Shown here piece after piece: positions 43,815 through 52,973 of a DNA stretch of 64,000 nt. Numbering within the stretch: the first letter of the stretch is position 1; each line of letters starts with the position of its first letter. The stretch lies in NCBI RefSeq assembly GCF_016892625.1, contig NZ_JAFEMW010000001.1, positions 1,488,001 to 1,552,000 on the forward strand. Direction: 5' to 3'. The notes below the pieces were generated by a model, which was not told the origin of the DNA, did no database searches, and was given only the letters and a program-made list of their open reading frames with translations. The translations under genes were made by a program, and so were the position numbers. Source of the DNA: Brevibacterium sp. RIT 803 (GTDB lineage: Bacteria > Actinomycetota > Actinomycetes > Actinomycetales > Brevibacteriaceae).

Positions 43815-45134
43815 TCACCCCTCGAAGAGGCTCTGTCCGATGTACTCCCCCTCCTTGATGCCCGGCGGAATCGCCCACACCGTCGACCCGATCGGTGTGG
43901 TCCACTCATTGAGCAGATCCACCTCGGCGAGGCGGCGTTGGATCGGCAGGTACTGCCGGTCGATGTCGGCTTGGAACGATGCGAACAGCAGTCCGGCCTC
44001 CTCCCCCGCGCCCGTCTCGTAGTTGAACGTTCGCCGGTGGATCTGAATTTCCGGACCCAGCCCATCGCGGGCCCTGGCCACATGCGAAGCCGCCGAGATC
44101 TTCGTCAGGCCGCGCTTGTCGACCGCGGTGAAGTCGGGAGCATCGAACTCGTCAGTGCCCGACAGCGGTGCGCCTTGATCGAGGGTCCGTCCCGTCGCGA
44201 ACTCGCGTGCCGGCCGGTCAGCCCTATCCCAGGTGTCCAGGTTCATTGCGATATCGCGCAGCACCAGCGTCGTTCCCCCGCGCATCCATTCAGGCAGATG
44301 CGCGCCGAGGTTGTCCGGCGGTTCCCCGCGCGCGGAGTACACCGCATCATCCCGGCCGGTGCCCTGTCCCCAGATGATGCGCGCGAAGTCCTCAGATCCG
44401 GATCCCGGATTGGCTGTCCCATCCAACTGTCCGAAGAGGTTCCGTTGAGTCTTCCCCTCTGCCTTGCTGCCGTAGGAACGGCGGAACCCATCCTTCTGCC
44501 AGGCCACCTCGGCGAAGGTCCGGGAATCCTTCCACAGCATCCTTCGGGCATGTGCCAAGGTCAGCGGATCGTCACCGCAGATCTGCAGCAGCAGATCCCC
44601 TGTGCACAGGTCCGGATCGAGAGCATCGATCGGAAACTTCTCCAGCGGACCCAACCAGGTCGGTACGGATTTCTGCCCCGCCAACTTCACGATGCCGCGT
44701 CCGAATCCGAATGTGACCGTCAGTCGCGCCGGGTCGTGGGCGAGTTCGGGTTCGGAGTCGGCCAGTGGGCCGCTGCCCTGCGTCAGGGCGGCGGCATCTG
44801 CCGTGAGCAGTCGAAGCCAGCGGACCACCTCGGCGACGTTGATTCCGGGTTTCAGCGTCAATGCGAGGAAGTGCGCATGAGCCTGCGGAGGAGTCTCCAC
44901 CCCGGACTGGTGAGGGGCGTAGAAGGGTTCGGTGATCGGGCCGTTTGCTCCTCTGAGATCCCGGGACGGCGCGGCCTCGGCACGGCCGCCAGCACCGGAG
45001 CGTCCCACACCGAAGCCTGCGACAGCCCCGACTACTCCCGACCCTCCGGCCGCGGCCGCCGATGCGATGAGGCGTCGGCGGCTGAAGCCGTGAGAATCAG
45101 AAGAGGCATCTCTGGACGTGGGCTCAGTGGTCAC
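43815..45134 (-). CDS. Tat-exported DyP-type haem peroxidase
   Basis: 439 residues. A twin-arginine signal (SRRRLIASAAAAGG, about 18-31) directs the folded haemoprotein outside. The DyP hallmark is GQLDGTANP, with the catalytic Asp where the family has GxxDG. A candidate proximal His lies in ISAASHVARARDG, followed by RRTFNY and a C-terminal DLLNEWTTPIGSTVWAIPPG typical of the EfeB/DyP A group. GTG 45134 overlaps the preceding PCu(A)C gene by 11 nt. EfeB with EfeUO is the alternative role, but no efeU or efeO is here; copper neighbours recall DtpA of Streptomyces. Confidence 0.87.
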   Translation of the reverse strand: MTTEPTSRDASSDSHGFSRRRLIASAAAAGGSGVVGAVAGFGVGRSGAGGRAEAAPSRDLRGANGPITEPFYAPHQSGVETPPQAHAHFLALTLKPGINVAEVVRWLRLLTADAAALTQGSGPLADSEPELAHDPARLTVTFGFGRGIVKLAGQKSVPTWLGPLEKFPIDALDPDLCTGDLLLQICGDDPLTLAHARRMLWKDSRTFAEVAWQKDGFRRSYGSKAEGKTQRNLFGQLDGTANPGSGSEDFARIIWGQGTGRDDAVYSARGEPPDNLGAHLPEWMRGGTTLVLRDIAMNLDTWDRADRPAREFATGRTLDQGAPLSGTDEFDAPDFTAVDKRGLTKISAASHVARARDGLGPEIQIHRRTFNYETGAGEEAGLLFASFQADIDRQYLPIQRRLAEVDLLNEWTTPIGSTVWAIPPGIKEGEYIGQSLFEG

Positions 45135-45747
45135 CGCTGTCCCCGTGGTCCATCTCGTCGCGATCCGCATCCCCGTGATCCATGTCCTTATGGTCCATGT
45201 CATCATGGTCGGCGCCGTCACCTTCGCCATCGGCCTCACCAGGGGCGTAGTTCTCCTGCGCGCCCGAATAGTCCTTGGCGATCGCGGTCACCGGGAAGCT
45301 CTGCTGATCGGCGGTGACGAGCTCCAACGAGATCTCCTCACCCGGCTTGATCGGCTTCGCCAAACCCATGACCATGATGTGATCGCCCCCGGGCTTGAGA
45401 CTCAGGGACTGACCCGCAGGGATCGCGAAGCCTCCCTTCTTCTCCTGCATCGACATTCCTCCCGAGTTGTCTTCGAGAGTCTCGTGGAGTTGGACCTGGT
45501 CGGCGTCATCGTACTTCGCGGCGACGAGGTTGATGTCCTTGTCGCTGTTGTTCTTGAGTTCTCCGAATACAGCGGTCATGCCGTCGTCGGCGGCCTTGAC
45601 CCAGGCGTTGTCGAGACTCAGGGAGTCGACGCTGACCTGGGAGCTGCTCGCTTCTTCGGGCTCGCTCGCCTGGCTCTGGTTACAGGCACTGAGCCCGATC
45701 ATGAAGGCGACTGACATGGTGGCCATCAGGGTGGTGTTCTTTCGCAT
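45124..45747 (-). CDS. PCu(A)C copper chaperone lipoprotein with His/Asp/Met-rich tail
   Basis: 207 residues. Lipobox MIGLSACN with Cys22. The PCu(A)C domain carries the Cu(I) ligands His88 and Met98/Met100 (VQLHETLE, GGMSM) and His123-x-Met125 (GDHIMVMG). A tail of about 45 residues, rich in repeated DHxDMDH-like units, should bind further copper. Such chaperones deliver Cu(I) to cytochrome oxidase or other cuproenzymes outside the membrane. ATG 45747 begins the signal peptide; it follows the membrane-protein gene and overlaps the DyP gene. Confidence 0.87.
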   Translation of the reverse strand: MRKNTTLMATMSVAFMIGLSACNQSQASEPEEASSSQVSVDSLSLDNAWVKAADDGMTAVFGELKNNSDKDINLVAAKYDDADQVQLHETLEDNSGGMSMQEKKGGFAIPAGQSLSLKPGGDHIMVMGLAKPIKPGEEISLELVTADQQSFPVTAIAKDYSGAQENYAPGEADGEGDGADHDDMDHKDMDHGDADRDEMDHGDSGDH

Positions 45748-45953
45748 TTCGTCTGCACTTTCAGCTTGTCGGTGCAGCCGGGCACAGATCGCGGCGTGCG
45801 TCGACGCGGACGCGGTCGGGCGCCGACCCGATCGGGCGCGATCAGTCGCATGGACACGATCGGGCACACGGCACGGGTCGTCTGCGACGGTGCATGGCTG
45901 TCACCAATGATGTGTGAGTCGGCGGGGTCTGCGCCGATGGTGAGATTCTGAGC

Positions 45954-46601
45954 TCAGACGAGAGCGGGCGGTCCGCGTCGGTAGTTCGGGCCGACGACGG
46001 CAGTGGTGATGGCCTGTGGCAGATGGAACTCGCCCTGGACGAGTCGGGTCGGGAATTCGGCCAGTACCCCGACCGCCTCGGCGAGTGACCGGAGTGCGGT
46101 GACGACCGGTCCCAGCGCCAGCTGCAGGATGGTGAGGATGATGTCTTCGCCGCGTTTGAGGGCCACCGCGGTGACGATGACCGCGGCGATGTGAGCGAGC
46201 ACCATGGCCAGGCTCGCACTCGAGCCGTCACCGGCCATGTGCGACATCGGATGAGACATCGACCCAGCCTGGCCCAGGTCGAGGGCACCGGTCCCGTGGT
46301 TCATGTGCTCGTGGCCCATGGCTGTTCCGGCCGTCGTTGCACCGGCGGAGGCGGGTGCGGCGGTGAACCAACCCATCGACAGGTGCATGAGGATCTGGCC
46401 CAAGCCGAGCAGCGATCCCAATGCCAGATATCCGAGTCGACGACCAGCGAGGATCATCGCGGCCCATAAGGCGAAGACGAAGACGATCACGGTGCCGACG
46501 AACGAGGTCGTGCCACCGGCGCCGACGTGCATAAGCACGGCCAGCAGAGTCGTCATGAGCGCGGCGAAGAGAGCACGAACCGACTTGTTCGACCCGGTCA
46601 T
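45954..46601 (-). CDS. His/Met-rich membrane protein of the copper cluster
   Basis: 215 residues with four to five hydrophobic segments and a central extracytoplasmic-looking loop (about 85-130) rich in His and Met: MGHEHMNHG and MSHPMSHMAGDG. Such motifs bind Cu(I). With a PCu(A)C lipoprotein and a peroxidase downstream, a role in copper handling at the membrane is likely but unproven. AGGAGAGG precedes ATG 46601. No named family recognised. Confidence 0.7.
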   Translation of the reverse strand: MTGSNKSVRALFAALMTTLLAVLMHVGAGGTTSFVGTVIVFVFALWAAMILAGRRLGYLALGSLLGLGQILMHLSMGWFTAAPASAGATTAGTAMGHEHMNHGTGALDLGQAGSMSHPMSHMAGDGSSASLAMVLAHIAAVIVTAVALKRGEDIILTILQLALGPVVTALRSLAEAVGVLAEFPTRLVQGEFHLPQAITTAVVGPNYRRGPPALV

Positions 46602-46664
46602 GCCTCTCCTCTCTTTGGGCTGCTCGCGCAGATGGCACCGTGGCTGAGCCTCAGGAGACTCAAA

Positions 46665-46681
46665 TCTTCTACACAGTGTAG
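46665..46681. promoter_or_regulatory. perfect 17-bp palindrome upstream of the copper operon
   Basis: TTCTACACAGTGTAGAA, eight paired bases on each side of a central A, lies 64-80 bp before the membrane-protein ATG. Its TACA...TGTA core resembles operators of the BlaI/CopY family, which have TACA-N2-TGTA, though the spacing differs by one. Confidence 0.6.
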
Positions 46682-46773
46682 AACCAACATGGTCTATGGC
46701 GCCAGAGCGACCCTGTCACCACCGAAGAGGAACAGGTCCTCAGCTGAGCTGCGTTGCTCGGTGCCCTCGGAAA

Positions 46774-47391
46774 TCACATCCGAAGCCAAGTGTCAGCGGT
46801 CTTCTTGATCATGGCTCCAGCCTCTTCAGCCGAGTCCAACCAGGTCACGGGGTGGCCTTCGGGGTCGATCACCGCGTCGGAGAGGACGATGACGTCGAAG
46901 TTGCAGACGAGAGCGGCCATCGCGGAGGCACGAACCGATCCCGGAAGATCGCCGGCGCCGGTGTCGTCGGGGGCGCCTGTGTCGTCGGGAGCGTCGGCGT
47001 CATCCGTGCTGCCTGCGCCGTCCGGGGCAGCTGCCTCGTCGGGAGCAGCTGCGTCGACCGGGGCCTCAGCATCTTCGGAATTCGCGACTGTGGTGACGTC
47101 TCCGCCGGCGATGACGATGCGGTCAATGCCCATGTCGTGGAGACCGGGAGCCAGGTCTCGGATGCCGTCAAAGACGTCAGGCTTCTCCGAACGCAGCACG
47201 AGGTCTTCTTCGTCGGGCACGAAGATGGACAGTTCCTCATCATCGACGTCGACGAGTTCCTCCTTCGTCGAGGCGAAGATGAGGACACCGCCGACGGTGC
47301 GAGTACGGCCGACGATGTCGACTAAGATCTCGGCATTGTCGTCGGAGATGTAGCTGGCGTCGTCGGTGTCGATGAGGAGCAGGGCATCCAT
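46774..47391 (-). CDS. degenerate isochorismatase-like protein with acidic insert
   Basis: 205 residues. Start ALLLIDTDDASY, the strand RTVGGVLIFAST, VLRSEKPDVFDGI, LHDMGIDRIVIAGG and, at the end, ASAMAALVCNFDVIVLSDAV resemble, in order, the strands and helices of isochorismatase-like cysteine hydrolases. The Asp and Lys of the triad can be matched (LIDTDD, SEKP), but the nucleophile Cys is absent; in its place is an acidic Ala/Pro/Asp-rich insert of about 50 residues with repeated PDDTGA. It is therefore probably not an active hydrolase. It lies 5 nt after nagA. Confidence 0.55.
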   Translation of the reverse strand: MDALLLIDTDDASYISDDNAEILVDIVGRTRTVGGVLIFASTKEELVDVDDEELSIFVPDEEDLVLRSEKPDVFDGIRDLAPGLHDMGIDRIVIAGGDVTTVANSEDAEAPVDAAAPDEAAAPDGAGSTDDADAPDDTGAPDDTGAGDLPGSVRASAMAALVCNFDVIVLSDAVIDPEGHPVTWLDSAEEAGAMIKKTADTWLRM

Positions 47392-47396
47392 ATCTC

Positions 47397-48608
47397 CTAT
47401 CGTGCCATGTTCTCTGGCCGGATGCTCATGTCCGCGTTCAGCAGCAGGTGATCGGAGGACATTCCCACGCGCAGCCGACTGAGCTCATCGTCGGCGATGA
47501 CCCCCAGAGCCCGCAGCGGCACCAGGCTCGCGGCCCGGACCGCCTCAAGTGGGGTCATGCCCACCTCGGTGACTGCTCTCATCACCGCATCTTCCATGGT
47601 CAGGGTGGAGCCGGCGATGGACCCGGTCGAACCGTCCTCGCCCAGCAGTCGCGCCACGGAATCCTCCACCTGCACCGGCAGAGATCCGAGCATGTACCGC
47701 CCGTCGGCCATCCCTGTCGCGGCCATGGCATCGGTGATCAGCGCGATCCTGCCGGGCACCAGGCGCGTCAGCATCCTTGCGGGGGCGGTCGCCACGTGCA
47801 CCCCGTCGTTGATGAGTTCGAGCGTGACGTGTCCTGCCTCGATCGCGGCGAGGATCGGACCGGGCGCCCGGTGGTGGATGCCGCACATCGCGTTGAACGT
47901 GTGGGTGAGGATGCTTGCGCCCGCGTCGAAGGCACGGGCCGCTTCCTCGTAGCCGGCTGCTGTGTGCCCGATGGCCACGCTCACCCCCGCCGAGGTGAAC
48001 CGTGAGATCGCGTCGAGCGCTCCAGGCAGTTCGGGGGCGATCGTGATCTGGGCCAGTGTTCCGTCAGCAGCCGTAAGGATCGATTCGACCGCCTCGGGGG
48101 TGGGGCTCGTGAGCACTTCGGGTGCGTGGGCGCCCTTGAAGTCCGGTGACAGGAACGGCCCTTCGGCATGCAGTCCGAGCACACCAGGCTTCTCCCTCAC
48201 GAGCCTGGCTCCGGTCCTCAGGGAGCCGCAGAGACCCTCGATCGTGTCCGAGACGAAGGAGAGGGCGAGCGCCCGGGTTCCGTGCCGGCGGTGGACGGCG
48301 AGCACCTCATCGAGTCCGTCATCCCCGTCCTCGGCGCTGGAGCCGCCAGCTCCATGGCAGTGGATGTCGACATAACCGGGGGCCAGGTACGCACCTTCTG
48401 CATCGATGGTCCTCACTCTCGCCGAGGTGCTCAGGTCCTGCCAGCCCGAACCGCGGCCGCGTGCGATGACGATTCCCCCGGCCTCGGCAAGCCAGTCATC
48501 GGCCGTATCCACGGAGAAACCAACCGGATCGCCGTCGAGGATGATGGCATTGCGGATGATCGTGTCCGCGGGTGTCGTCGCGTTCGCCTGGTCGCTGGCT
48601 GTGGTCAT
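47397..48608 (-). CDS. nagA: N-acetylglucosamine-6-phosphate deacetylase
   Basis: Removes acetate from GlcNAc-6-phosphate in amino-sugar recycling. The 403-residue amidohydrolase has VDIHCHGAGGSS (His-x-His), the metal Glu in LHAEGPFLS, His in AIGHTAAGYEE, His in THTFNAMCG and the catalytic Asp in ALITDAMAATG. ATG 48608 is preferred to a GTG at 48629. No nagB or PTS gene is adjacent. It follows the S9 peptidase closely (about 17 nt) and precedes the isochorismatase-like gene. Confidence 0.88.
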   Translation of the reverse strand: MTTASDQANATTPADTIIRNAIILDGDPVGFSVDTADDWLAEAGGIVIARGRGSGWQDLSTSARVRTIDAEGAYLAPGYVDIHCHGAGGSSAEDGDDGLDEVLAVHRRHGTRALALSFVSDTIEGLCGSLRTGARLVREKPGVLGLHAEGPFLSPDFKGAHAPEVLTSPTPEAVESILTAADGTLAQITIAPELPGALDAISRFTSAGVSVAIGHTAAGYEEAARAFDAGASILTHTFNAMCGIHHRAPGPILAAIEAGHVTLELINDGVHVATAPARMLTRLVPGRIALITDAMAATGMADGRYMLGSLPVQVEDSVARLLGEDGSTGSIAGSTLTMEDAVMRAVTEVGMTPLEAVRAASLVPLRALGVIADDELSRLRVGMSSDHLLLNADMSIRPENMAR

Positions 48609-48625
48609 CGGTCCGATTTCCGCCT

Positions 48626-50764
48626 TCACCCCAGTGTGCGGTCGCGTTGGGCGTCGACATCGAGGACGTGCCTGTCGAGGAACGCCAGGACCGTGCGATA
48701 CCAGACCTCGGCATTGCCGCGACCGGTTACCCAGTGTCCTTCGTCGGGGAAGTACAGAAAGCGATGCTGCGTGTGCCCCTCCGCGTCCAGCGGTGTCTTC
48801 GACCGGGACAGCAGGTCGTACCAGAGTTCCTGCCCCTGCCCGATGGGCACCCGGTAGTCCTTGTCACCGTGGATGACGAGCATCGGCACCTCGATCCGGT
48901 CGGCGAACAGGTGCGGCGAGTACGTCCCCGACTGCTTCCGCATGGCCACGTCCCAAGAGGCGTTGTCCGTGGTCCGTACCATCGACGTCGTGTTCCACAG
49001 GGAGGCGTGCGTGATGATGCATCTGAACCGTTCGCTGGTGTGCCCGGCCACCCAGTTCGCCATGTACCCGCCGTAGGATCCGCCGGCCAGAGCGGTGCGC
49101 TCGCCATCGATGTCGGAGCGTTCGATGGCCGCATCCGTGAGTGCGAGGATGTCAGTGAACGGTGCCCCGCCCAGTTCCTGCTGGCCGCGGTCGATCATTG
49201 ACTGGCCGTAGCCGGTGGAGATCGCCGGATCCGGCAGCAGCACCGCATATCCGGCGGCCGCGAACGGTCCCGGATTCCACCGATACGTCCACGAGTTCCA
49301 GGATCCCCAGGGCCCGCCGTGGGCGAATACGACGAGTGGGAACGGACCTTCCCCGTCGGGCAGAGCCAACCAGGCTCGCACCTCGGTGCCGTCGTCACCA
49401 ACGGCGGCCACCTCGGTGAGGGTGCCTGCCCCGTCGATGACGTTCGCGGGATTGGCGAGCTCGCTGATCTGGCCCGAGACCAGGTCGATGGCGATGGGCA
49501 GTGGTGCAACATCGATCGCCGAGGCGGTCGCCACGACCGTGATTCCCTGCACCTGCAGTCCTGAAAAGGCATATTTCTGCCCCGGACCGCCCACGAGCCG
49601 CCGAGGCTGTTCGTCGTTGACATCGCCGATGAAGACACTGCCGCGCCCATGGTCGTCAGCGGTTGCCACGATCGTCGAATCGTCGGCCCAGACGGGGTCG
49701 AACCAGTGATCGGCTTCGGGCCAGACTGTCGCTATCGACCCTGTGTCGAGGTTAAGGAGCATGAGCGTTGCGGACAGGTTCGTCTTCGACGTCCAGAACT
49801 GCTCGCGGGTGACCAGGGCATGGGTTCCGTCTGGGCTGATCGCCTCGACGCCGAAACCGTGGTCGACGGAAGCCTCGACCAGCAGGCGGGGTGCACTGTG
49901 TTTGTGAAGGTCGATCTGCCAGATCTCGCTGGCCTCGAGCTGACCTGGGATCGGCTTCTCGACCTGGACGAGAACGAACTGCGCTTCGTCATCGACGGCC
50001 CAGTCGACGAGCCGTCCCGAGGGCAGCGTCAGGTAGCGAAAGGTGAGTCCGGTAGAAGCGGCTGTGGTCGAATCTTCGCTGAAGCTGCTGACCCCGGCAG
50101 CCGGGTTTGTGGTCGTGGCACCGTCGGACGTGGTCGTGGCGCCGTCGGACGTGGTCATCTCGGATTCAGCAGCGCCCAGTGTGGCGTCGGGGGCGAGGTC
50201 CTCGTCGAATTCGTCGGTGACCTCGGTCAGGTCTGCGACCGCGAGGGTCTCCTGCCCTGGGCCCAGGTCATGATCCCAGTAGCGGATGGGGAAGCCGGTG
50301 TGGAGGATTCCGCTGACCTTCGATTCTCTGCGTTCCTGACTGTATTCCTGGTGTTCGTCCTCGTTCGCGGCCCAGCTGTGCACGGGGAACTGCACGATCA
50401 TGGAGAGGCCTTTGACCTCGATTCGGGAGAATCCGCCGTCGTGATCGGCGAGCTTGCGTGCTTCCCCAGTCTCCGGCAGAGCCCAGAGGCTGGGGCTTTC
50501 GGCATCCTTGCCGTCTTCGCCGGTGCGCTTGGCCGCGAAGTAGACGGTGCCCGAGTCGCTGACGGCGGCTGGGCCGATGGACTGATCGCCGCGGGTGATT
50601 CGGCGCGGTCGTTCACCGCCGATATCTGCCAGGTGGGAGAGATAGCTGCTGCCCTCGGCATTGAGGAAGGAATACTGGGCGATGACTCGGCCGGTCTGAT
50701 TCGTCAGGAGGCCTTGCAGCCGGCGCGCATCGAGGAGAGCAGTCACAGCGTCGTTGATCGTCAT
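48626..50764 (-). CDS. S9-family prolyl oligopeptidase (acylaminoacyl-peptidase-like)
   Basis: 712 residues: an N-terminal beta-propeller (to about 460) and a C-terminal alpha/beta hydrolase with Ser in GGSYGGYMAN, Asp in IHGDKDYRVP and His in DEGHWV. No signal peptide, so it should act in the cytoplasm. Residues about 200-235 form a low-complexity insert with repeated SDGATTT, encoded by a visible DNA repeat (about 50108-50160). TAGGAT is six bases before ATG, giving a leaderless start. Confidence 0.86.
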   Translation of the reverse strand: MTINDAVTALLDARRLQGLLTNQTGRVIAQYSFLNAEGSSYLSHLADIGGERPRRITRGDQSIGPAAVSDSGTVYFAAKRTGEDGKDAESPSLWALPETGEARKLADHDGGFSRIEVKGLSMIVQFPVHSWAANEDEHQEYSQERRESKVSGILHTGFPIRYWDHDLGPGQETLAVADLTEVTDEFDEDLAPDATLGAAESEMTTSDGATTTSDGATTTNPAAGVSSFSEDSTTAASTGLTFRYLTLPSGRLVDWAVDDEAQFVLVQVEKPIPGQLEASEIWQIDLHKHSAPRLLVEASVDHGFGVEAISPDGTHALVTREQFWTSKTNLSATLMLLNLDTGSIATVWPEADHWFDPVWADDSTIVATADDHGRGSVFIGDVNDEQPRRLVGGPGQKYAFSGLQVQGITVVATASAIDVAPLPIAIDLVSGQISELANPANVIDGAGTLTEVAAVGDDGTEVRAWLALPDGEGPFPLVVFAHGGPWGSWNSWTYRWNPGPFAAAGYAVLLPDPAISTGYGQSMIDRGQQELGGAPFTDILALTDAAIERSDIDGERTALAGGSYGGYMANWVAGHTSERFRCIITHASLWNTTSMVRTTDNASWDVAMRKQSGTYSPHLFADRIEVPMLVIHGDKDYRVPIGQGQELWYDLLSRSKTPLDAEGHTQHRFLYFPDEGHWVTGRGNAEVWYRTVLAFLDRHVLDVDAQRDRTLG

Positions 50765-50808
50765 AGGACCATCCTAGGATCATCGTCGACGGTCGGGCAT
50801 GCAGACTT

Positions 50809-51501
50809 CTATTTGAATCTCGGCGCGGGAACCTTCTCGCCGTCGATGGTGACCGTGGGCAGCATCTGCTTGAACTCCTCTGCCGCGTCCGCGTCCGTTT
50901 CGAGAGCGCGCATCTCGACGCCGATATCGACGAGGCGCCCATTTGTCTGGTATCCGATCCGGGTCCCGTACATGACTGTCGGCTCCTGGTTGATCGCGAA
51001 GATCTCCGTCGGGCCGAGCACACCTTGGTAAGACCAGTAGGAGCCGGCCGCGAGGCTGCCCGTGCGCTGAGACATCACCGAGGAATCCGGTTCCGCGAAC
51101 GTGTACTTCTTCTTCGCATCGACAATCGACTGTGGAGACTCGTCGTAGCCCTTGCTGCAGGTGATGAGGATCGTGTCGGCGTCGGTGACGGAGGTGCCGC
51201 GGGAGAAGGAGTGGAAATCGTCGTTGGCCGATCCCTGGGTCCAGTCATCTGTCATCGCAACGCTGACGTCGACGGGGCATTCGGCGCCGAGGTTGACCGA
51301 GACTTCCTTCATCCCTTCGGGGATTCCGTCGTCGGGGGGTGCCGTGGTGGGGTTCTCGCCGGCCTTCTTCTGCACTGCCACACGGACGGGACCGGTATCC
51401 CGTTCTGCGGTGCGGATCTGCAGAGCCGAGCAGCCGCTGAGCGCAAGGCTGATCAGTACCGCTCCTGCCACGACTGTTCGCACCTTCGCAGCGTGTGTCA
51501 T
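50809..51501 (-). CDS. lipoprotein of the Mrp/two-component operon, unknown
   Basis: 230 residues. Signal with lipobox LALSGCSA, then a soluble domain (NLGAECPVDVSVAMTDDW, ILITCSKGYDES, SYWSYQGVLG) containing two further Cys that could form a disulphide. No family recognised. ATG overlaps the kinase stop (TGATG), after GAGGGAAG. As the last gene of an operon that encodes a sensor kinase with no extracytoplasmic domain, it might act as the external sensor partner; this is inference. Confidence 0.72.
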   Translation of the reverse strand: MTHAAKVRTVVAGAVLISLALSGCSALQIRTAERDTGPVRVAVQKKAGENPTTAPPDDGIPEGMKEVSVNLGAECPVDVSVAMTDDWTQGSANDDFHSFSRGTSVTDADTILITCSKGYDESPQSIVDAKKKYTFAEPDSSVMSQRTGSLAAGSYWSYQGVLGPTEIFAINQEPTVMYGTRIGYQTNGRLVDIGVEMRALETDADAAEEFKQMLPTVTIDGEKVPAPRFK

Positions 51502-52973
51502 CACCGTTCTTCCCTCGACCGCAGCTCACGGCGGCTCAGTGGCTGCTGCCCCGAATCAGGCTGCTGTGCTTGAGGCGGCTGCGGCGGAGGCTGCGGCGGC
51601 TGCCAGGCCCGTTGCGGTCCCGGTTGACTCCCATAAGGTTGCTGCGGTCCCGACTGACTCCCGTAGGCCTGCTGCGGTCCCGGCTGACTCCCATGAGGCT
51701 GCTGCGAACCCGACTGCGGACCGCCGGCACCCTGCACCGGTCTCGACTGGGGTCCAGGTTGGGGCCCTGACTGCGGCGCTGCCTGTGGGTTCCCGGGTGA
51801 CCGGGCCACGCCTGGGCCGGGCTTGAACTGGGAGTGCTGACCAGAGTCCGGTGGGAAACCGCCGCTCAGTGATTCTCCGGTCGACCGGTGGACGAGTGCA
51901 CCGTCGACCCGCTCGAGGCGTCGCTTCGAGGTTCTGCGTGGTGTGCCCAGGATCCGTCCCTGGAGCTCCGCCTCGTTGGGCTGCCGGGGAGGCAGGAAAC
52001 CGGGAGTCTGCCCCGAGTCGGGAAGCTGCACTGGCTGGACCGGATGAGATCCGGCCGCGGCATGCCCGACCTGATCGGCCATAGGCGGCACCGTCACCTG
52101 CGCGGCGTCGCCGAGGACCGGCAGCACCATACGCACCGAGGTGCCCACACCTTCTTGGCTGAACAGCTGCACCGAACCGCCGTGACGAGTCACAATCGCC
52201 CGCACCAATGACAGGCCCATACCGGAACCAGCCACTGCACGAACGCGCGAGCCGCGTGAGAGTTCGTCCCACACCTGCTCCTGCTCGGTCAGCGGAATGC
52301 CGCTGCCGGTGTCGGCCACCTCGACGACGACCCAGCGGTGGCTGTCGATGATCTGCTCATTGGCACGCAGTTCGACGACTTCGGCCTGCGAGGAGTACTT
52401 GAGCGCATTGCCCAGCAGGTTGAGGATCGCCGTGAGCAGCAGATCTTCCTCACCAGCGACGTCGGGCAGACGCCAGGGGGCACGGGCGACCGTAGCCACG
52501 ATCATGCGATCTTCGGCGCCGGGTGCCGTCGATGCATCCTCGACGGCCTGGTGGATGAGCCGATCGAGATCGACTCGGGAGTATTCGATGATGCGCGTCT
52601 CGACGTCGGCGAGCTTGCGCAGGTCGGCCAGGAGGCGTGCGACCCGGCGCGAGGAGATGTCTACCTGTTTGGCTGAGGATTCGACTTCGGTGATCGAGCC
52701 GCCCTCACGAACGACGTCGCGGATGCTCGCGGCCGAGGTGCGCAGAGCGGTCAGCGGATTCTTCAACTCGTGGTCCAGTCGGATGAGCATCCGATTGCGT
52801 TTGGCCAGGGAGTCCTCACTCGCCGCTGTCTCGATCGACTCCTTCAGTGCGGCCTCGCGTCTGCGCAGATGCCTCCAGGCGAAGAAGGCACCGACGGCCA
52901 AGCCTGCCAGCACGAGGAACAGCAGGAGCAGGAACAGCCAGATCTGGATCTCGAAGACCAGAAAGTTCGTCAT
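51501..52973 (-). CDS. sensor histidine kinase with Gln/Pro/Gly-rich tail
   Basis: 490 residues. One N-terminal membrane span (about 8-32) with almost nothing outside, then H-box His68 in RLDHELKNPL, N-box NLLGNALKYS, G1 VADTGSGIP and G2 GSGMGLSLV. The C-terminal 150 residues are disordered and end in repeated PGPQQ-x-YGSQ units (DNA repeats at about 51600-51700). The absence of a sensor domain implies sensing in the membrane or through a partner. ATG overlaps the regulator stop (ATGA). Confidence 0.88.
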   Translation of the reverse strand: MTNFLVFEIQIWLFLLLLFLVLAGLAVGAFFAWRHLRRREAALKESIETAASEDSLAKRNRMLIRLDHELKNPLTALRTSAASIRDVVREGGSITEVESSAKQVDISSRRVARLLADLRKLADVETRIIEYSRVDLDRLIHQAVEDASTAPGAEDRMIVATVARAPWRLPDVAGEEDLLLTAILNLLGNALKYSSQAEVVELRANEQIIDSHRWVVVEVADTGSGIPLTEQEQVWDELSRGSRVRAVAGSGMGLSLVRAIVTRHGGSVQLFSQEGVGTSVRMVLPVLGDAAQVTVPPMADQVGHAAAGSHPVQPVQLPDSGQTPGFLPPRQPNEAELQGRILGTPRRTSKRRLERVDGALVHRSTGESLSGGFPPDSGQHSQFKPGPGVARSPGNPQAAPQSGPQPGPQSRPVQGAGGPQSGSQQPHGSQPGPQQAYGSQSGPQQPYGSQPGPQRAWQPPQPPPQPPQAQQPDSGQQPLSRRELRSREER

